Of a stretch of DNA of 64,000 nucleotides, positions 50,883 through 62,800 are shown piece by piece. Source of the DNA: Staphylococcus massiliensis CCUG 55927 (lineage in GTDB: Bacteria > Bacillota > Bacilli > Staphylococcales > Staphylococcaceae); NCBI RefSeq assembly GCF_000298075.1, contig NZ_JH815594.1:126004-190003 (forward strand). The letters run 5' to 3'. Made by a program: the position numbers and the translations under genes. How positions within the stretch are numbered: the stretch's first letter is position 1; every line of letters starts with the position of its first letter. The notes below the pieces were generated by a model. It made no database searches and had not been told where the DNA came from. It saw nothing but the letters and a program-made list of their open reading frames with translations.

Positions 50883-51902
50883 TTATTTCTCAGAGGCTTT
50901 TCCTACATGAATACGCTGATCACCTGCATTAATAAGCCCTTTCTTAGACATAAATGTATAAATAACATAACTTAACACAGCTGGTAAAGCGACATAGAAA
51001 ACGATAATCAACAACCAGGTTTCAATCGTTCCGCCCATGACTTTCACTGTCATAATCGGACCAACTAGACCACTCGTACCCATTCCAGCTCCTGCAGCAT
51101 TATTCATCATTGGGAAGAATAGCGTCATGATCGGCGCCACTATCGCACTCGCTAATGTCGGTGGCACAATGATAAACGGGTGTTTGATAATATTCGGCAC
51201 TTGAAGCATGCTTGTCCCGATGCCTAGTGACACGAGCCCACTAATACCATTATCTTTATAACTTGTAACTGCGAAGCCGACCATTTGAGCTGCACAACCT
51301 ATCGTAGCTGCGCCAGCCGCTAAACCTGATAAATCAAGCATCAGTGCGAGTGCAGCACTCGATATAGGTGCTGTTAGACATAAACCAAAGATTACGGCGA
51401 TTAAGATGCCCATAATAAATGGCTGTTGTTCAGTTGCCATGATAATCACATTCCCTAAAGACTTCATAAGTGAACTTAAAATAGGCCCGACAAATTTCGC
51501 AATTAAACCACCGATTATAAGCGTAAGAAATGGCGTTAAAATAATATCAATCTTTGTCTTACCTGCAAAGAAACGACTTAATTCTACAGTAACTAACGTC
51601 GCGATGTAAGCACCAACTGGCCCGCCTTTAAATGTATCGTAACCAAGTGTACCAACGATAATACTTGAAAAGATGACGAGCGGACTAGCGCCTAGACCAT
51701 ACGCAATCGCCCCACCTATAGCAGCCCCAGCAAACTTCATCGCAACTTTACCAATTTCGCTTAAGAACGTGATGTCTATCGCTTGAATTAACGTTTGGCT
51801 GCCAATTGTGTCCATAATCAAGCCGATAATAAGCGAGCTGAAGAGCCCTAGAGCCATGAAGTTCAACCCATCTATAAACCATCGATTTAAAACTTTTTTC
51901 AT
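50883..51902 (-). CDS. PTS-type IIC membrane protein (EIIC_2 family), second paralogue
   Basis: 339 residues, about nine segments. It shares layout and phrases with the 31993 protein (GAIAYGLGASPLVIFSSIIVGTLGYDTFKGGPVGAYIATLVTVELSRFF, TAPISSAALALMLDLSGLAAGAATIGCAAQMVGFAVTSYKDNG). The two differ enough to be old paralogues. The ATG at 51902 has GGGGG at a suitable distance; the ATG at 51905 is too close. No IIA or IIB partner nearby. Confidence 0.78.
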   Translation of the reverse strand: MKKVLNRWFIDGLNFMALGLFSSLIIGLIMDTIGSQTLIQAIDITFLSEIGKVAMKFAGAAIGGAIAYGLGASPLVIFSSIIVGTLGYDTFKGGPVGAYIATLVTVELSRFFAGKTKIDIILTPFLTLIIGGLIAKFVGPILSSLMKSLGNVIIMATEQQPFIMGILIAVIFGLCLTAPISSAALALMLDLSGLAAGAATIGCAAQMVGFAVTSYKDNGISGLVSLGIGTSMLQVPNIIKHPFIIVPPTLASAIVAPIMTLFFPMMNNAAGAGMGTSGLVGPIMTVKVMGGTIETWLLIIVFYVALPAVLSYVIYTFMSKKGLINAGDQRIHVGKASEK

Positions 51903-51976
51903 CATGATCCCCCTTGTGTCTATATTAAGAATCTCGATAATTATAACATAATATTGTAATCCAGTTTTTGCAATTT

Positions 51977-52008
51977 AAAAAAGCAACCCCTGTGGGCTCA
52001 GGGATTGC
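51977..52008 (-). terminator. Terminator of hrtBA
   Basis: On the minus strand GCAATCCCTG and CAGGGGTTGC pair with one mismatch over a 6-nt loop, followed by six T residues. It lies 117 bp past the hrtA stop; the 115 bp between hold no gene. Confidence 0.88.
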
Positions 52009-52124
52009 ATAATGGAAAACATTTATTATTTTTATATGGGTATAATTTAACTTGTCTTTTAATCGGTTTTTTAAAAGTATTATTTCTTATTATTCTTGGT
52101 AATTTTAATATGGGCTTACTTATA

Positions 52125-52796
52125 TTACTCAGAAAGAATTTTACCGTCTGATAATTCGATAACACGGTCTGCGTAATCAAATAGACGTTGATCATGTGTA
52201 ACCATGATTCCAATTGAATTTTGTTTTTTAACTTGGTCTTTAATCATTTCTACAACTTCAATTGCACGACTCGCATCTAAGCTTGCTGTTGGTTCGTCGG
52301 CTAAGATAAGGTATGGGTGGTTCATCCAAGCACTCATAATTGCTACACGTTGCTTTTCACCACCAGATAAACTTTTTGGATAAACGTTCATACGGTGATC
52401 CATGCCGATTTGAGTTAATAATGATTTCGCACGCGTTTGTGCTTCTTTCTTAGACATACCTGCTTCTTGTCCAACGACTACTAGTTGGTCGATGACTTTT
52501 AAATAAGGTAATAAGTGTGATGCTTGGAAAATGAAACCAATGCTATTTAAACGCATGTTTGTTAAAGCACCTTGTGACTGACTTAAATAGGCCTTGTCAT
52601 CTAATAACACATCACCTGAAGTAGGTGTCATTAATCCACCTAGGATAGATAATAGTGTTGACTTACCTGAACCGGAAGCACCGTTAAGTACTACAAGTTC
52701 ACCTTCGTTAATTGTAAAGTCAATACCTTTTAATACGTCTGTCTTAGCTTCGCCTGTTCCAAATGACTTTTTAAGATTTTGAACTACTAAACTCAT
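52125..52796 (-). CDS. hrtA: Haem-regulated ABC transporter ATPase HrtA
   Basis: 223 residues: Walker [10 protein letters not shown] (~39-47), signature [12 protein letters not shown] (~143-154), Walker [18 protein letters not shown]-loop [10 protein letters not shown]. It is the MacB/LolD-type ATPase of the haem detoxification exporter; known in S. aureus to be induced by haem through HssRS. The hrtB stop and hrtA start overlap (TAATG). It lies in the hrtBA operon facing hssRS, with the HssR box between. Confidence 0.95.
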   Translation of the reverse strand: MSLVVQNLKKSFGTGEAKTDVLKGIDFTINEGELVVLNGASGSGKSTLLSILGGLMTPTSGDVLLDDKAYLSQSQGALTNMRLNSIGFIFQASHLLPYLKVIDQLVVVGQEAGMSKKEAQTRAKSLLTQIGMDHRMNVYPKSLSGGEKQRVAIMSAWMNHPYLILADEPTASLDASRAIEVVEMIKDQVKKQNSIGIMVTHDQRLFDYADRVIELSDGKILSE

Positions 52797-53842
52797 TAAT
52801 TTGCACCTCCGATTGCTTCGATTGCATCAATCTTGAATACGCGGATGATTGATAATAATGCACCAATAATTGCCACTACGATAAAGATTAAGAATACGCC
52901 ACCCATGATTAATGGTGTGATGTGGAATGGCATTGTGATTGGCATAATTGCTGATAATCCTAAGATGATGAGTAATGAAATAACAGTACCTAACACTGTG
53001 ATAAATACGATTTGCATTAATAATGTCATTAATAAATGAGATGTTTTAATACCAATTGCTTTTAAGATACCAATTTCTGATGTTTTTTGAATTGTCATAA
53101 CATAGAAGAATGCTGTTAATACGATTGCTGTAATGATGAATAAGCTTGCGATCATCATTGTTAATGGTGCTTGTTCTGCTTGGTAACTTGGAATTGCGTC
53201 TGTTAAATCTTTCTTGCTTACAACGTGTACGCCGTCGATGTCTTTAACTTTATCAACGTCGCCGTTTTTAACTGGATACATAGATGTTTGAACTGGTTTG
53301 ATGTCATCCATCATGTCTTCACTTAATAAACCTACTGAGCTGTGTGAGTACATTGCGTCATTAAAGAAACCACTTACTTTTAATGTTTTATCAGCGTCTT
53401 TTAATTTAACTTCGTCGCCGATTTCAACGCCTTCTGCTTTAATTTTCTTATTTAATACAACTTCGTTTTTCTCTTTTGGATAGTCACCAGATTCTAAACT
53501 TGGACGTTCATTATCTGGTAATGATACGAACATCACATCTTCTTTAAAATCACCTTTTGACAGTGCCTGCATTGTTGACTTCATTGGCTTGCCGCCGATT
53601 TCATCTTCAATTTTCTTTTGTTGTTCTGGTGTAATCTTAGACTTTGTTAACTGATCTTCTGAATCATCATGTACGATGAACTTCTCCGATTTAAATTCGT
53701 CGATCATTGAGATGTTCTCTCTACCTAACCCTTGTGCTAAACCTGAAATAAATAAAACCATTGTTGCAAGTAAAATAACAATGAGTGTAATTAACATATA
53801 CTTAAACTTATAGAACTTTAATTCTTTTAAAGCAAGTTTCAT
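52796..53842 (-). CDS. hrtB: Haem-regulated ABC transporter permease HrtB
   Basis: 348 residues of the FtsX/MacB type: N-terminal membrane segment ([22 protein letters not shown]), a ~190-residue extracytoplasmic domain, and three C-terminal segments ([53 protein letters not shown], and a last one). With HrtA it removes haem or haem-related toxicity from the membrane. AAAGGGAG precedes the ATG. The promoter region contains the HssR direct repeat. Confidence 0.95.
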   Translation of the reverse strand: MKLALKELKFYKFKYMLITLIVILLATMVLFISGLAQGLGRENISMIDEFKSEKFIVHDDSEDQLTKSKITPEQQKKIEDEIGGKPMKSTMQALSKGDFKEDVMFVSLPDNERPSLESGDYPKEKNEVVLNKKIKAEGVEIGDEVKLKDADKTLKVSGFFNDAMYSHSSVGLLSEDMMDDIKPVQTSMYPVKNGDVDKVKDIDGVHVVSKKDLTDAIPSYQAEQAPLTMMIASLFIITAIVLTAFFYVMTIQKTSEIGILKAIGIKTSHLLMTLLMQIVFITVLGTVISLLIILGLSAIMPITMPFHITPLIMGGVFLIFIVVAIIGALLSIIRVFKIDAIEAIGGAN

Positions 53843-53893
53843 ATTACTTTCGCTCCCTTTCCTTTTTTTATTGTATCTACACTATATAGTCGC

Positions 53894-53913
53894 TATGTGA
53901 ACTGAATATGAAC
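53894..53913 (-). promoter_or_regulatory. HssR binding direct repeat in the hrtBA promoter
   Basis: On the minus strand GTTCATATT (53913-53905), CA, then GTTCACATA (53902-53894). S. aureus HssR binds a GTTCATATT-N2-GTTCATATT direct repeat before hrtAB. The first half-site here is perfect and the second differs at two positions. Confidence 0.88.
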
Positions 53914-54003
53914 TCATGTCATAAAGTTTCATCTCATATCAAAATTTGTCATTCACTTTTCACAACGTCTATAATGGAATCAATGAGGTAAAGGAGGGAC
54001 GAC

Positions 54004-54684
54004 ATGCCAGTTACATGTTTAATTGTGGATGATGATCCTCAAATTTTAAGATATGTTCAAACCAATATTGAAAAGGAGCATTTTATAGCCGTTACGAAAC
54101 CAAGTGGCGAAGATGCACTTTCTTACCTTGAATCTAAAGATGTCGACATCGCGATCGTCGATATTATGATGCATGGTATGAACGGGTTTGAATTATGCCA
54201 AACTTTAAAAAACGATTATGAATTACCTGTCATTATGTTAACTGCACGTGATGCCTTAACGGATAAAGAACGTGCCTTTCTAGCAGGAACAGATGATTAT
54301 GTCACAAAGCCTTTTGAAGTAAAGGAATTAATATTTAGAATTAAGGCCGTATTAAATAGATATAATATCAACCATAAACAAGTGCTTGAAGTCGGTGATT
54401 TAGTCATTGATGAACCGCAGCTCGAGATTAAAGCACATGGTAAGACGATGATCTTACCGAACAAAGAGTTCATGCTCATTAACATATTATCTGCGCATCC
54501 GAATCAAGTGTTTAGTCGTGAGGACCTGATTGAAAAGATATGGGGTTTTGATTATGAAGGTGATGAACGTACTGTCGATGTTCATATTAAACGACTACGT
54601 AAACGTTTATCTAAATTAGAATCAAATGTTTCGATTAAAACGGTTCGCGGACTCGGGTACAAGGTGGTAACGTCTGATGTTTAA
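54004..54684 (+). CDS. hssR: Haem-response regulator HssR
   Basis: 226 residues. Receiver domain with acidic pocket (LIVDDDPQILRYV), phospho-acceptor D53 in AIVDIMMHGMNGF, TA motif VIMLTARDA and K in TDDYVTKPFEVKEL. OmpR-type winged helix at the C-terminus (EGDERTVDVHIKRLRKRL, KTVRGLGYKV). It closely matches S. aureus HssR. It activates hrtBA on haem exposure. AGGAGGG precedes the ATG. Its end overlaps hssS by 8 bp. Confidence 0.96.
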   Translation: MPVTCLIVDDDPQILRYVQTNIEKEHFIAVTKPSGEDALSYLESKDVDIAIVDIMMHGMNGFELCQTLKNDYELPVIMLTARDALTDKERAFLAGTDDYVTKPFEVKELIFRIKAVLNRYNINHKQVLEVGDLVIDEPQLEIKAHGKTMILPNKEFMLINILSAHPNQVFSREDLIEKIWGFDYEGDERTVDVHIKRLRKRLSKLESNVSIKTVRGLGYKVVTSDV

Positions 54685-56068
54685 ATCTTTGTACACACGC
54701 ATCGCGCTCTACACGATAACCGTAATGATTATAAGCGCGTTATCAAGTTTTATATTAGCGAACATTTATTATCATTTTGATTTAAAGGAAAAGAATGACG
54801 CCAAAGTCATGGACACGTTGAAGGATTCGAAGCAGTATTTCGGTCGAGAAGAATCTCATGACTTACAACATTACTTCGAACATCTTGGCGATATGAACTA
54901 TCAAGTGTATACAGTTGATGAACATGGTCAGTCGAGTTCTTATGGTGAACCCTTTAGGAAAATGAATCTAAGTGACGACGATATTAACCAAGTTCTTAAT
55001 GGCAAGGATTATCATGGTATTAAAGAACGACCGTTTAATATTTTTATCACGGGATTCTTTGATAATGAATCGCGAAATACGGTAGGCACTACCTTTTCAA
55101 CAAAGGATGGTAAGATTGCGGTGTTTGTAAGACCTGATATTGGTCATGCATTCGGTGAATTCCGTATCTTTCTTATCGTGTTATTAATATTATTGATTGC
55201 GATTTCAATTCTGTTGGTTATTGCGTCGACTTATACGATTGTGAAGCCGATTAAACAGCTTAAGTATGCGACAACGCGTCTTATGAACGGCGACTTTAAT
55301 ACACCGATTGAAATTACGCGTAAGGATGAACTTGGTACGCTGCAACAACGCTTTGAAACCATGCGTCTGTCGTTACAACAACTTGATGCGATGCGTCAGC
55401 ACTTCGTTCAAAATGTGTCGCATGAAATTAAGACGCCGCTGACACATATACATCAACAGTTAGACCTTATGCAAAATGAGAATGACCAGAAGAAAAAAGA
55501 GGAACATATTAAAAACATCTATAATATTACGAATCGTTTGAGCGATTTAACGAGACAACTCTTGTTATTATCTGAAATTGATAACGGTGAACATCTCGAA
55601 TTTAAAGACAGCATCAATCTGAAACATTTAATTCAGTCGATTGTAAGACATGAAAATTATCAAGTTGAGATAAAGTCACTCGTCATTATGTATGATTTAG
55701 ACCATTTACGTATGCGAGGTAACTATCGTCTGATTTACCAAGCGCTTCAAAATATTATTTCGAACGCAATTAAATATACAGAGCCGTACGGTATTATTGA
55801 GGTAAATTTAAAGCGTGAAGAGAATTATATTGTCTGTGAAATTACCGATGACGGTAAAGGTATGACGCAAGAAACGCGGGACCATATCTTTGACCGTTTC
55901 TATAAACAAAGTGAGTATAAGGAAAGTAATGGTCTCGGTCTTCCAATTTCAAAATCCATTATCGACCTGCATCATGGTACTATTAATGTAGAAAGTGAAA
56001 TCGGTGAAGGTACTACGTTTACGATTAAACTACCGTACAATGCGAATGACGAACATACTATTGAATGA
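54677..56068 (+). CDS. hssS: Haem sensor kinase HssS
   Basis: 463 residues. Two membrane segments (residues ~10-32 and ~163-187) enclose a ~130-residue external sensor (GDMNYQVYTVDEHGQSSSYGEPF, DYHGIKERPFNIFITGFFDN). HAMP region to ~235, H-box FVQNVSHEIKTPLTH with H249, then N, G1 (DDGKGMT) and G2 (SNGLGLPISKSII) ATP-site motifs. It closely matches S. aureus HssS. It phosphorylates HssR when haem is in excess. Coupled to hssR by an 8-bp overlap. Confidence 0.96.
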   Translation: MFKSLYTRIALYTITVMIISALSSFILANIYYHFDLKEKNDAKVMDTLKDSKQYFGREESHDLQHYFEHLGDMNYQVYTVDEHGQSSSYGEPFRKMNLSDDDINQVLNGKDYHGIKERPFNIFITGFFDNESRNTVGTTFSTKDGKIAVFVRPDIGHAFGEFRIFLIVLLILLIAISILLVIASTYTIVKPIKQLKYATTRLMNGDFNTPIEITRKDELGTLQQRFETMRLSLQQLDAMRQHFVQNVSHEIKTPLTHIHQQLDLMQNENDQKKKEEHIKNIYNITNRLSDLTRQLLLLSEIDNGEHLEFKDSINLKHLIQSIVRHENYQVEIKSLVIMYDLDHLRMRGNYRLIYQALQNIISNAIKYTEPYGIIEVNLKREENYIVCEITDDGKGMTQETRDHIFDRFYKQSEYKESNGLGLPISKSIIDLHHGTINVESEIGEGTTFTIKLPYNANDEHTIE

Positions 56069-56083
56069 TGTTTAAATGAGGAG

Positions 56084-56113
56084 CGACTGCTTTGGGCAGT
56101 CGTTTCTTTTTTT
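56084..56113 (+). terminator. Terminator of hssRS
   Basis: CGACTGC and GCAGTCG pair over a short loop, followed by a T-rich tail (TTTCTTTTTTT). Confidence 0.88.
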
Positions 56114-56143
56114 ATTGGAAATTGGAGATATTGCGGGTCGTTG

Positions 56144-56705
56144 GTTTACATGTTTTTAGAGTCTGGTAAATTCAAAGCTGTTTCGTTTACACGTTTCTGT
56201 TGTCTTGTAAATTTAAAGCCGTTTGGTTTACACGTTTCTGTTTTCTTGTAATTTTAAAGCCCTTTCGTTTACACGTTTCTGAAGTCTTGTAAAATTAAAG
56301 CCGTTTCGTTTACACGTTTCTGTTTTCTTGTAAATTCAAAGCCGTTTCATTTACACGTTTCTGTTTTCTTGTAATTTTAAAGCCCTTTCGTTTACACGTT
56401 TCTGAAGTCTTGTAAAATTAAAGCCGTTTCGTTTACACGTTTCTGTTTTCTTGTAAATCTAGAGCCGTTTGGTTTACACGTTTCCGAAGTCTTGTAAATT
56501 TGAAGCCGTTTCGTTTACACGTTTCTGTTTTCTTGTAAATTTAAAGCCGTTTCGTTTACACGTTTCTGAAGTCTTGTAAATCTAGAGCCGTTTCGTTTAC
56601 ACGTTTCTGTTTTCTTGTAAATCTAGAGCCGTTTGGTTTACACGTTTCCGAAGTCTTGTAAATTCAAACCCTCTTTCTCCTACACGTCCTACTTATCTTG
56701 TAAAT
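56144..56705. repeat. Tandem array D, thirteen 41-bp quasi-palindromic units
   Basis: Thirteen recognisable units plus a degenerate fourteenth, spaced 41 bp. A unit reads GTTTACACGTTTCTG-(TTT or AAG)-TCTTGTAAA-TTTAAAGCCGTTTC. TTTACA and TGTAAA are the arms. Two variants alternate irregularly, with centre CTGTTTTCT or CTGAAGTCT. It occupies most of the 786-bp gap between hssS and the surface-protein gene; a TCTAAAGGGCTTTTCAAAG motif lies at 56727-56745. A promoter for the surface gene may lie in 56750-56840 but no clear one is seen. Confidence 0.95.
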
Positions 56706-56854
56706 CCCCCACTAGCGGTACGTGGATCTAAAGGGCTTTTCAAAGAGGGAGAAAATAAGAAACTTTAAACCCACAAAAAAATTCAGTGACTTTCTATTAA
56801 TATTGTAATAAACTTAGTTTGATATTATATATAGTAATTAAAGGAGTTGGCTTT

Positions 56855-59800
56855 ATGCAACCTTATAAACATAAAACGATTGCCATCACAACGAGTACGA
56901 TTATTACGGGAATTATTTATACTGGCGTTTATAATCAGACGGCTCAAGCAAGTGAGACGGTGCCGAGTACGAGTGCCGATACGAACCAAGCTTCGAGCAC
57001 GACGCCTATCTCGAACGACACGACTACTACAATAGAAGAAACAGGACCAGTTACGGTCGAATCTTTAAACAATCTCGATCTGCCTACAGCGTCAACAAAC
57101 GTTGATAATCCTGCTACTGAAAGCGCGATTGATGCTTCGAATGTCGCATCGAATATCCCTACCACTTCTGAAAATAGGGGCTCTACGCCTACCGCTTCAC
57201 AAGGCTATACGGAAACGAATCAAGCGATGACAACTTCGACGGCGCCGAGTACGGCTACACGTTCTACACACGACGCAACTACAACGTCGACACCTGCACC
57301 GCGTAGAACGGCGCGTAGTGTAGTATCGGATCCAGCAGACGCGACATTAACATCGAACGCGGCAAGTTCCACTAACACAACTAGCGGTTCAAATAATACG
57401 GCGCCAACGTCCACGACTAACACGACTAACGCGACGTCGTCTCTTAACAACACGGCTACAGCGACACGTTCAACGACAGCTACGACAACACCTACAACGA
57501 CGCCGACAACGAACACGACGACACCAGCGCCTACGCCGGTCGCACCACCGACGCCTGAAATTCATACGGTCAAGGTAGATGTAGCTGATGATTGGCCAAG
57601 TACGCGTCTTGTATCTGTTACAAGAGGTACACTTCACATACGTCAGAACCTTGGTTACGTTGTCCCAGCTAATACGAACGTGTACGTGCGTTCTACTAAA
57701 GTTGTGCCTGGTAAATCTTTACAGCTTGACTTAATCGCGCACGGTAACAAAGAAGATAAAAGTTTAACGTTCTCGTTAAATAATCAATGGCACCATTTTA
57801 ATGCGCCAGCGAATGCAGCTCTGTTCTTAAGAACGCCACACGACCCTAACTTAGATGCTAGTATTGAGTACTATATCGAGAACGACAATAAAATTCCTAT
57901 GCCGCACTACTACTATGGTGGCGATAAAGCGCAGTTTGACCAAGAATGGGAAAGATCTCAGGCGCCTTTTGCATTAGTGGAATCGGAAGACGTTAAAATT
58001 TTAGTACCATTACTTGACCGTGAGTTTGTTAAAAACTTAGCACCAAGTGACCCTACGTCAAGCGCCAACGCTTTTGATCAAAATTTAGATTACTATAAGA
58101 ACATCCTTACGAAGTACGATGAGTGGCTCGGTCTTGATAACTCGAATGAATTTCATAGAGATAACAAGCAACAATATTTCGTGCGTCCTGATAAGACAGG
58201 TTACGGCGTTGCTTACTATAGTACATACTATGCTGGAACGAACAGTACACACGTGACGCCTTACTTTCAAAAAGGATGGCTCGTTCTACATGAAGTTGGT
58301 CATGGATATGACGGATTCATTACGAAGACAATTGCTGCACGTGACATCGGTTTAATCGAAGTTTGGAATAATATTTTCGCGAACCTTTATGTATCGACAG
58401 TCGACCGAACGCATGCGGATTGGTTATATCATGGTGATCAGAATGGTTACCAAGCCCGTGAATTAGCTACGTGGCAAGCTGCTAATGGTAATTATACTTA
58501 CACGGACATGGGCCTACCGCAACGACTTAACGTGATGGCGACACTCGTTCGTGGTACGGGTGTTCAAGGCTTTATTGATTTCAACAAATCACTACGTGAG
58601 AATGCGAGTACCGTACGCGTTACTGCGCTTAATGACACGATTGCAGAGAATTGGGGCGGTGTATCTAACTACAACATCGTGCCTTACCTTGAAATGTATG
58701 GTATTTACATCAATGACCATGTAAGAGAACGTATCTTTTCAAAGAATCACTCCATCCTTCATCACTTGGCCCTTATGGTAAAAGACCCGTCCGAAAGAGA
58801 ACGCATTCGTCAAGAACATCAGATGAAGACCGTTTACGATCTCATTTCGACTGAAGCTATCAGTTCAAGTGGTATTACGGGAAGTAATACCGTTACACTT
58901 AACTTAAACGGACACACTTTAAGAGATGACGCCGTCGTACATTTAATGGATAAAAATCGTATCGTCGCAACAGCACCGGTCGTGAATCAAACGGCTACTT
59001 TCACGAACGTACCTGTTGGTGCTTATAAAATCAGTGCACCTTTCAGTGAGACAGGTGCACTACCTAAGACAAATGTCATCATCGTAAGCGACCAAGATAG
59101 TACGCCTGTCACACTCGATTATCCAGCATTAGATGAACATATGTTTAGTAATAAAGAGGAAGTCCTATTGAAAGGGTTAAGTGACCTCACGTTCGCGTCT
59201 ATGATTTATGACCCTAGCAACAAGACGCTTGAAATAGATGATCGCTTAAGAAAGCCGCATGATTACTATGGTTTAGGTAAATACGCGTCTATCCGCGTTA
59301 AATCCCCAGATGGCACAATTAAGTATGAGCGTGATTTCATTGGTAACGTTGAGCGTAAAGGCATGACGCGTCTCACTACGTTAAATATCGAACACGGTGA
59401 TTTAATTGAGATTTATCACGCTGAACCGGGAAGCCGATTTGCGGTGGTTGATTATGAATCAAGAACCGAAGTGCCACGTTTAGATAGTAGTAAGAAGAAT
59501 ACGACTTACGTCATGACGGAGTACGGTTTAGAAGTTCCTGGTAAGCCCGCACCATTCCCGCGTGTTTACCAAAGTATTGAACAAGAATTAAATCAACTGA
59601 GAGCGGATATGGCGGCTCATCCTGAGAATGACTATCGTAAACAAACTGCGGCTATATATCACGATCTTCAGTACTTTGAACCTGAAGTAAGAAACGTCTT
59701 AATTGAAACGTACAAAGACGCCTTCGTCAATGTTGAACTTATCGAGGATCTTAAAAAACCTGTTGTGACTAACCCTGAGAACGATGTGATTTATGCAGGT

Positions 59801-62800
59801 GAGCGTACATTGACACTTGAAGGTACACCTGGTTCTACGATTACCGTGACGATTGAAGATACCCAAACGTCTTATACAGCTGTCGTTGGTGATAATGGTA
59901 TTGCGACGATTGAAACGGACTCTAATTTGAACCTTGCGCGTAATGTGATTGTGACCGCTTCAAAAGACAATCAAACGACACCGCCTAAAACGTATGAAGT
60001 AAAACCAGTTGTGTTAACGAGTGCGACGACAGAGCTGTTCCCGAATACGGATAAAATCAACTTAACCGGTACACCTGGTACAACGTTACAAGCCTATAAA
60101 ATTGGTTTAGACGGCTCACGCACATTACTCAATACGTTTAAAGTTCCTGAAAGCACGGCAGAAACGACAGATTTTGAATTTCCTTTTACAGCACCACTAA
60201 ATCCTGGCGAATCAATCTACATCACTGCTGGTAATAATATGGGTGATGACTTTTTAGCTGATGTGGTAAGTATTGTATCGAACACGGGTGACATACATGA
60301 TAACGAACTCTATAGCGGTTCTGATCCGATTACTGTATTGACGAAACCGAATACGACTGTATCGTTGCTTGATCAGAGTAACCAAGTCATAGGTACCGCT
60401 ACGTCAAACGCAGATGGCACGGTTACGATTACACCTACACGACCACTCGTGACAAATGAGGACGTTTACTTTAGTACAGGCGAAGGCGACGCTGCGCCAA
60501 CTTATCTCTATACGGTGCATGCGAATCCGATTACGACGTCGACTGAAGTTCTGCCTTTCGATAGCGTTTATCAAGCACATCCTAATTTAGATGAGGCAAC
60601 TGGTAATGAAACAGTGTTAACTGAAGGTGCGAACGGTGAACGCGTGACTGAAACAAATACTAAACTTCAAACGACTAGAGTTGTGAGCGAGACTGCCCCT
60701 ACTTCAAAGGTCATTGGCGTAGACAACGTTCGTGTTACTGAAACTACAGTACCTTTCATAACACGTTACGAAGGCAATCATGATACGTTGATTACCGCAC
60801 CAGAGGTCGTACGTGAAGCGGGCGCGAACGGTTTAACAACGACAACAGAAACGTATGTCGTTGACCCAAGTACTGGTGCTTTGAGTGCTCCATCATCATC
60901 GACAACTACAGTAGACCCGACGACGAAAGTCATCGAAGTGGGTACGAAAGAAGTCATTGAAACGGAGATTCCATATGCGACAATACGACGCTACAATGCG
61001 AATTTAAATGTTGGTGCTGAACAGGTAGTAACTGAAGGCACAGTTGGTACGTTAACGACAACACGTATCTATGACGTGAACCCGAATACGGGCGAACGTA
61101 TTAACCCGACAGATCAAACTACTGAAGTTGCGCCGGTTGAGCGCGTTGTTGAATACGGTCCAAGTGCTTTTGACACGAGATACGAAGCAATGCCGAATGA
61201 GGACGCAGCTACAGGTGCGACGACTGTCGTGACGCCTGGTCAGAACGGAGACTTACAAGATTCTGATACATCAAACGACCCTGTGATTGAAGTGATTGGT
61301 GTCGATAACGTTGCTGTAGTGGTGACTGACGTACCATTCAACACGGTATACCAAGCAGACGACGCACGTTTGATTACAGAAGAAGATATCGTGTCTCAAG
61401 AAGGCGCGAATGGTTCTACCACTGAAAAGACCATTTATGATGTAGACCCTGCAACTGGCTCTTTAACGAATCCAAATGTTACTACGACAAATGTAAGTGC
61501 CTCAGACAAAATCGTGTTAGTCGGCACGAAAGAAGTTATCGTTACGGACGTGCCTTTTGCGACAATACGACGCTACAATGCGAATTTAAATGTTGGTGCT
61601 GAACAGGTAGTAACTGAAGGCACAGTTGGTACGTTAACGTCAACACGTATCTATGACGTGAACCCAAATACAGGCGAACGTATTAACCCGACAGATCAAA
61701 CTACTGAGGTTGCGCCGGTTAATCGTGTTGTTGAGTACGGTCCAAGTGCTTTTGACACGAGATACGAAGCAATGCCAAATGAGGACGCGGCTACAGGTGC
61801 GACGACTGTAATAACGCCTGGTCAGAACGGCGACTTACAAGATTCTGATACATCAAATGATCCTGTTCCTGAAGTGATTGGTGTCGATAATATAGCCGTT
61901 GTGATGACGGACGTGCCTTTCAATACGGTATACCAAGCAGACGACGCACGTTTAATAACTGAGGAAAACGTCGTGTCTCAAGAAGGTGCGAATGGTTCTA
62001 CCATTGAAAAGACCATTTACGATGTAGATCCTGCAACAGGTTCTTTAACGAATCCTAATGTTACTACGACAAATGTAAGTGCCTCAGACAAAATCGTGTT
62101 AGTCGGCACGAAAGAAGTTATTGTTACGGACGTGCCTTTTACAACAGTGAGACGCTACAACGCGAATTTAGATGTTGGTGCTGAGCAGGTAGTAATTGAA
62201 GGTACGGTTGGTACGTTAACTACAACACGACTTTACGACGTAAATCCGAATACGGGCGAACGTATTAACCCAACAGAACAAACTTCTGAGGTCGCGCCGG
62301 TCGATCGTGTCGTAGAGTACGGCCCAAGTGCTTTTGACACAAGATACGAAGCATTACCAAATGAAGATGAAAAAGTCGGTTCAACGACGATTATTCAAGC
62401 AGGGCAAAATGGAGATGCACAAGACAGCGATGCTTCAAACGACCCTATCGTTCAAATCATTGGCGTTGATAACCAAAGTCAAGTTACAGCAACGTTGAAA
62501 TTCAATACAGTGTATGAAGCAGACACATCAAAACTTATCACTGAACCTGATTTAGTAAAACAACAAGGTGTAGATGGAAGTACAACAACTATCACGACGT
62601 ATGATGTGAACGCTGACACAGGTGAATTATCGAACCCTACTGTTCAAACACACACCGTTGATGCAGTTGATCACATTGTGGTTGTTGGCGCTAAAGAAGT
62701 CCATGTCACTGAAATACCATTTAAAACGGAACGTAGAGTGAACAAGCAATTAGCTGAGGGCGTTGAACAAGTTGTTCAAGAAGGACGTGTAGGCTCAGTT

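Noticed and set aside
51998..52213. Small basic protein gene overlapping the end of hrtA
   Set aside because: The frame overlaps the hrtA terminator and the hrtA 3' end on the same strand, has no ribosome site and resembles no known protein.
56847..57516. Open frames on both strands over the Ser/Thr-rich start of the surface gene
   Set aside because: They arise from the biased composition of the repeat-like coding DNA; they have no ribosome sites and the plus-strand frame with signal peptide and LPETG is clearly the gene.
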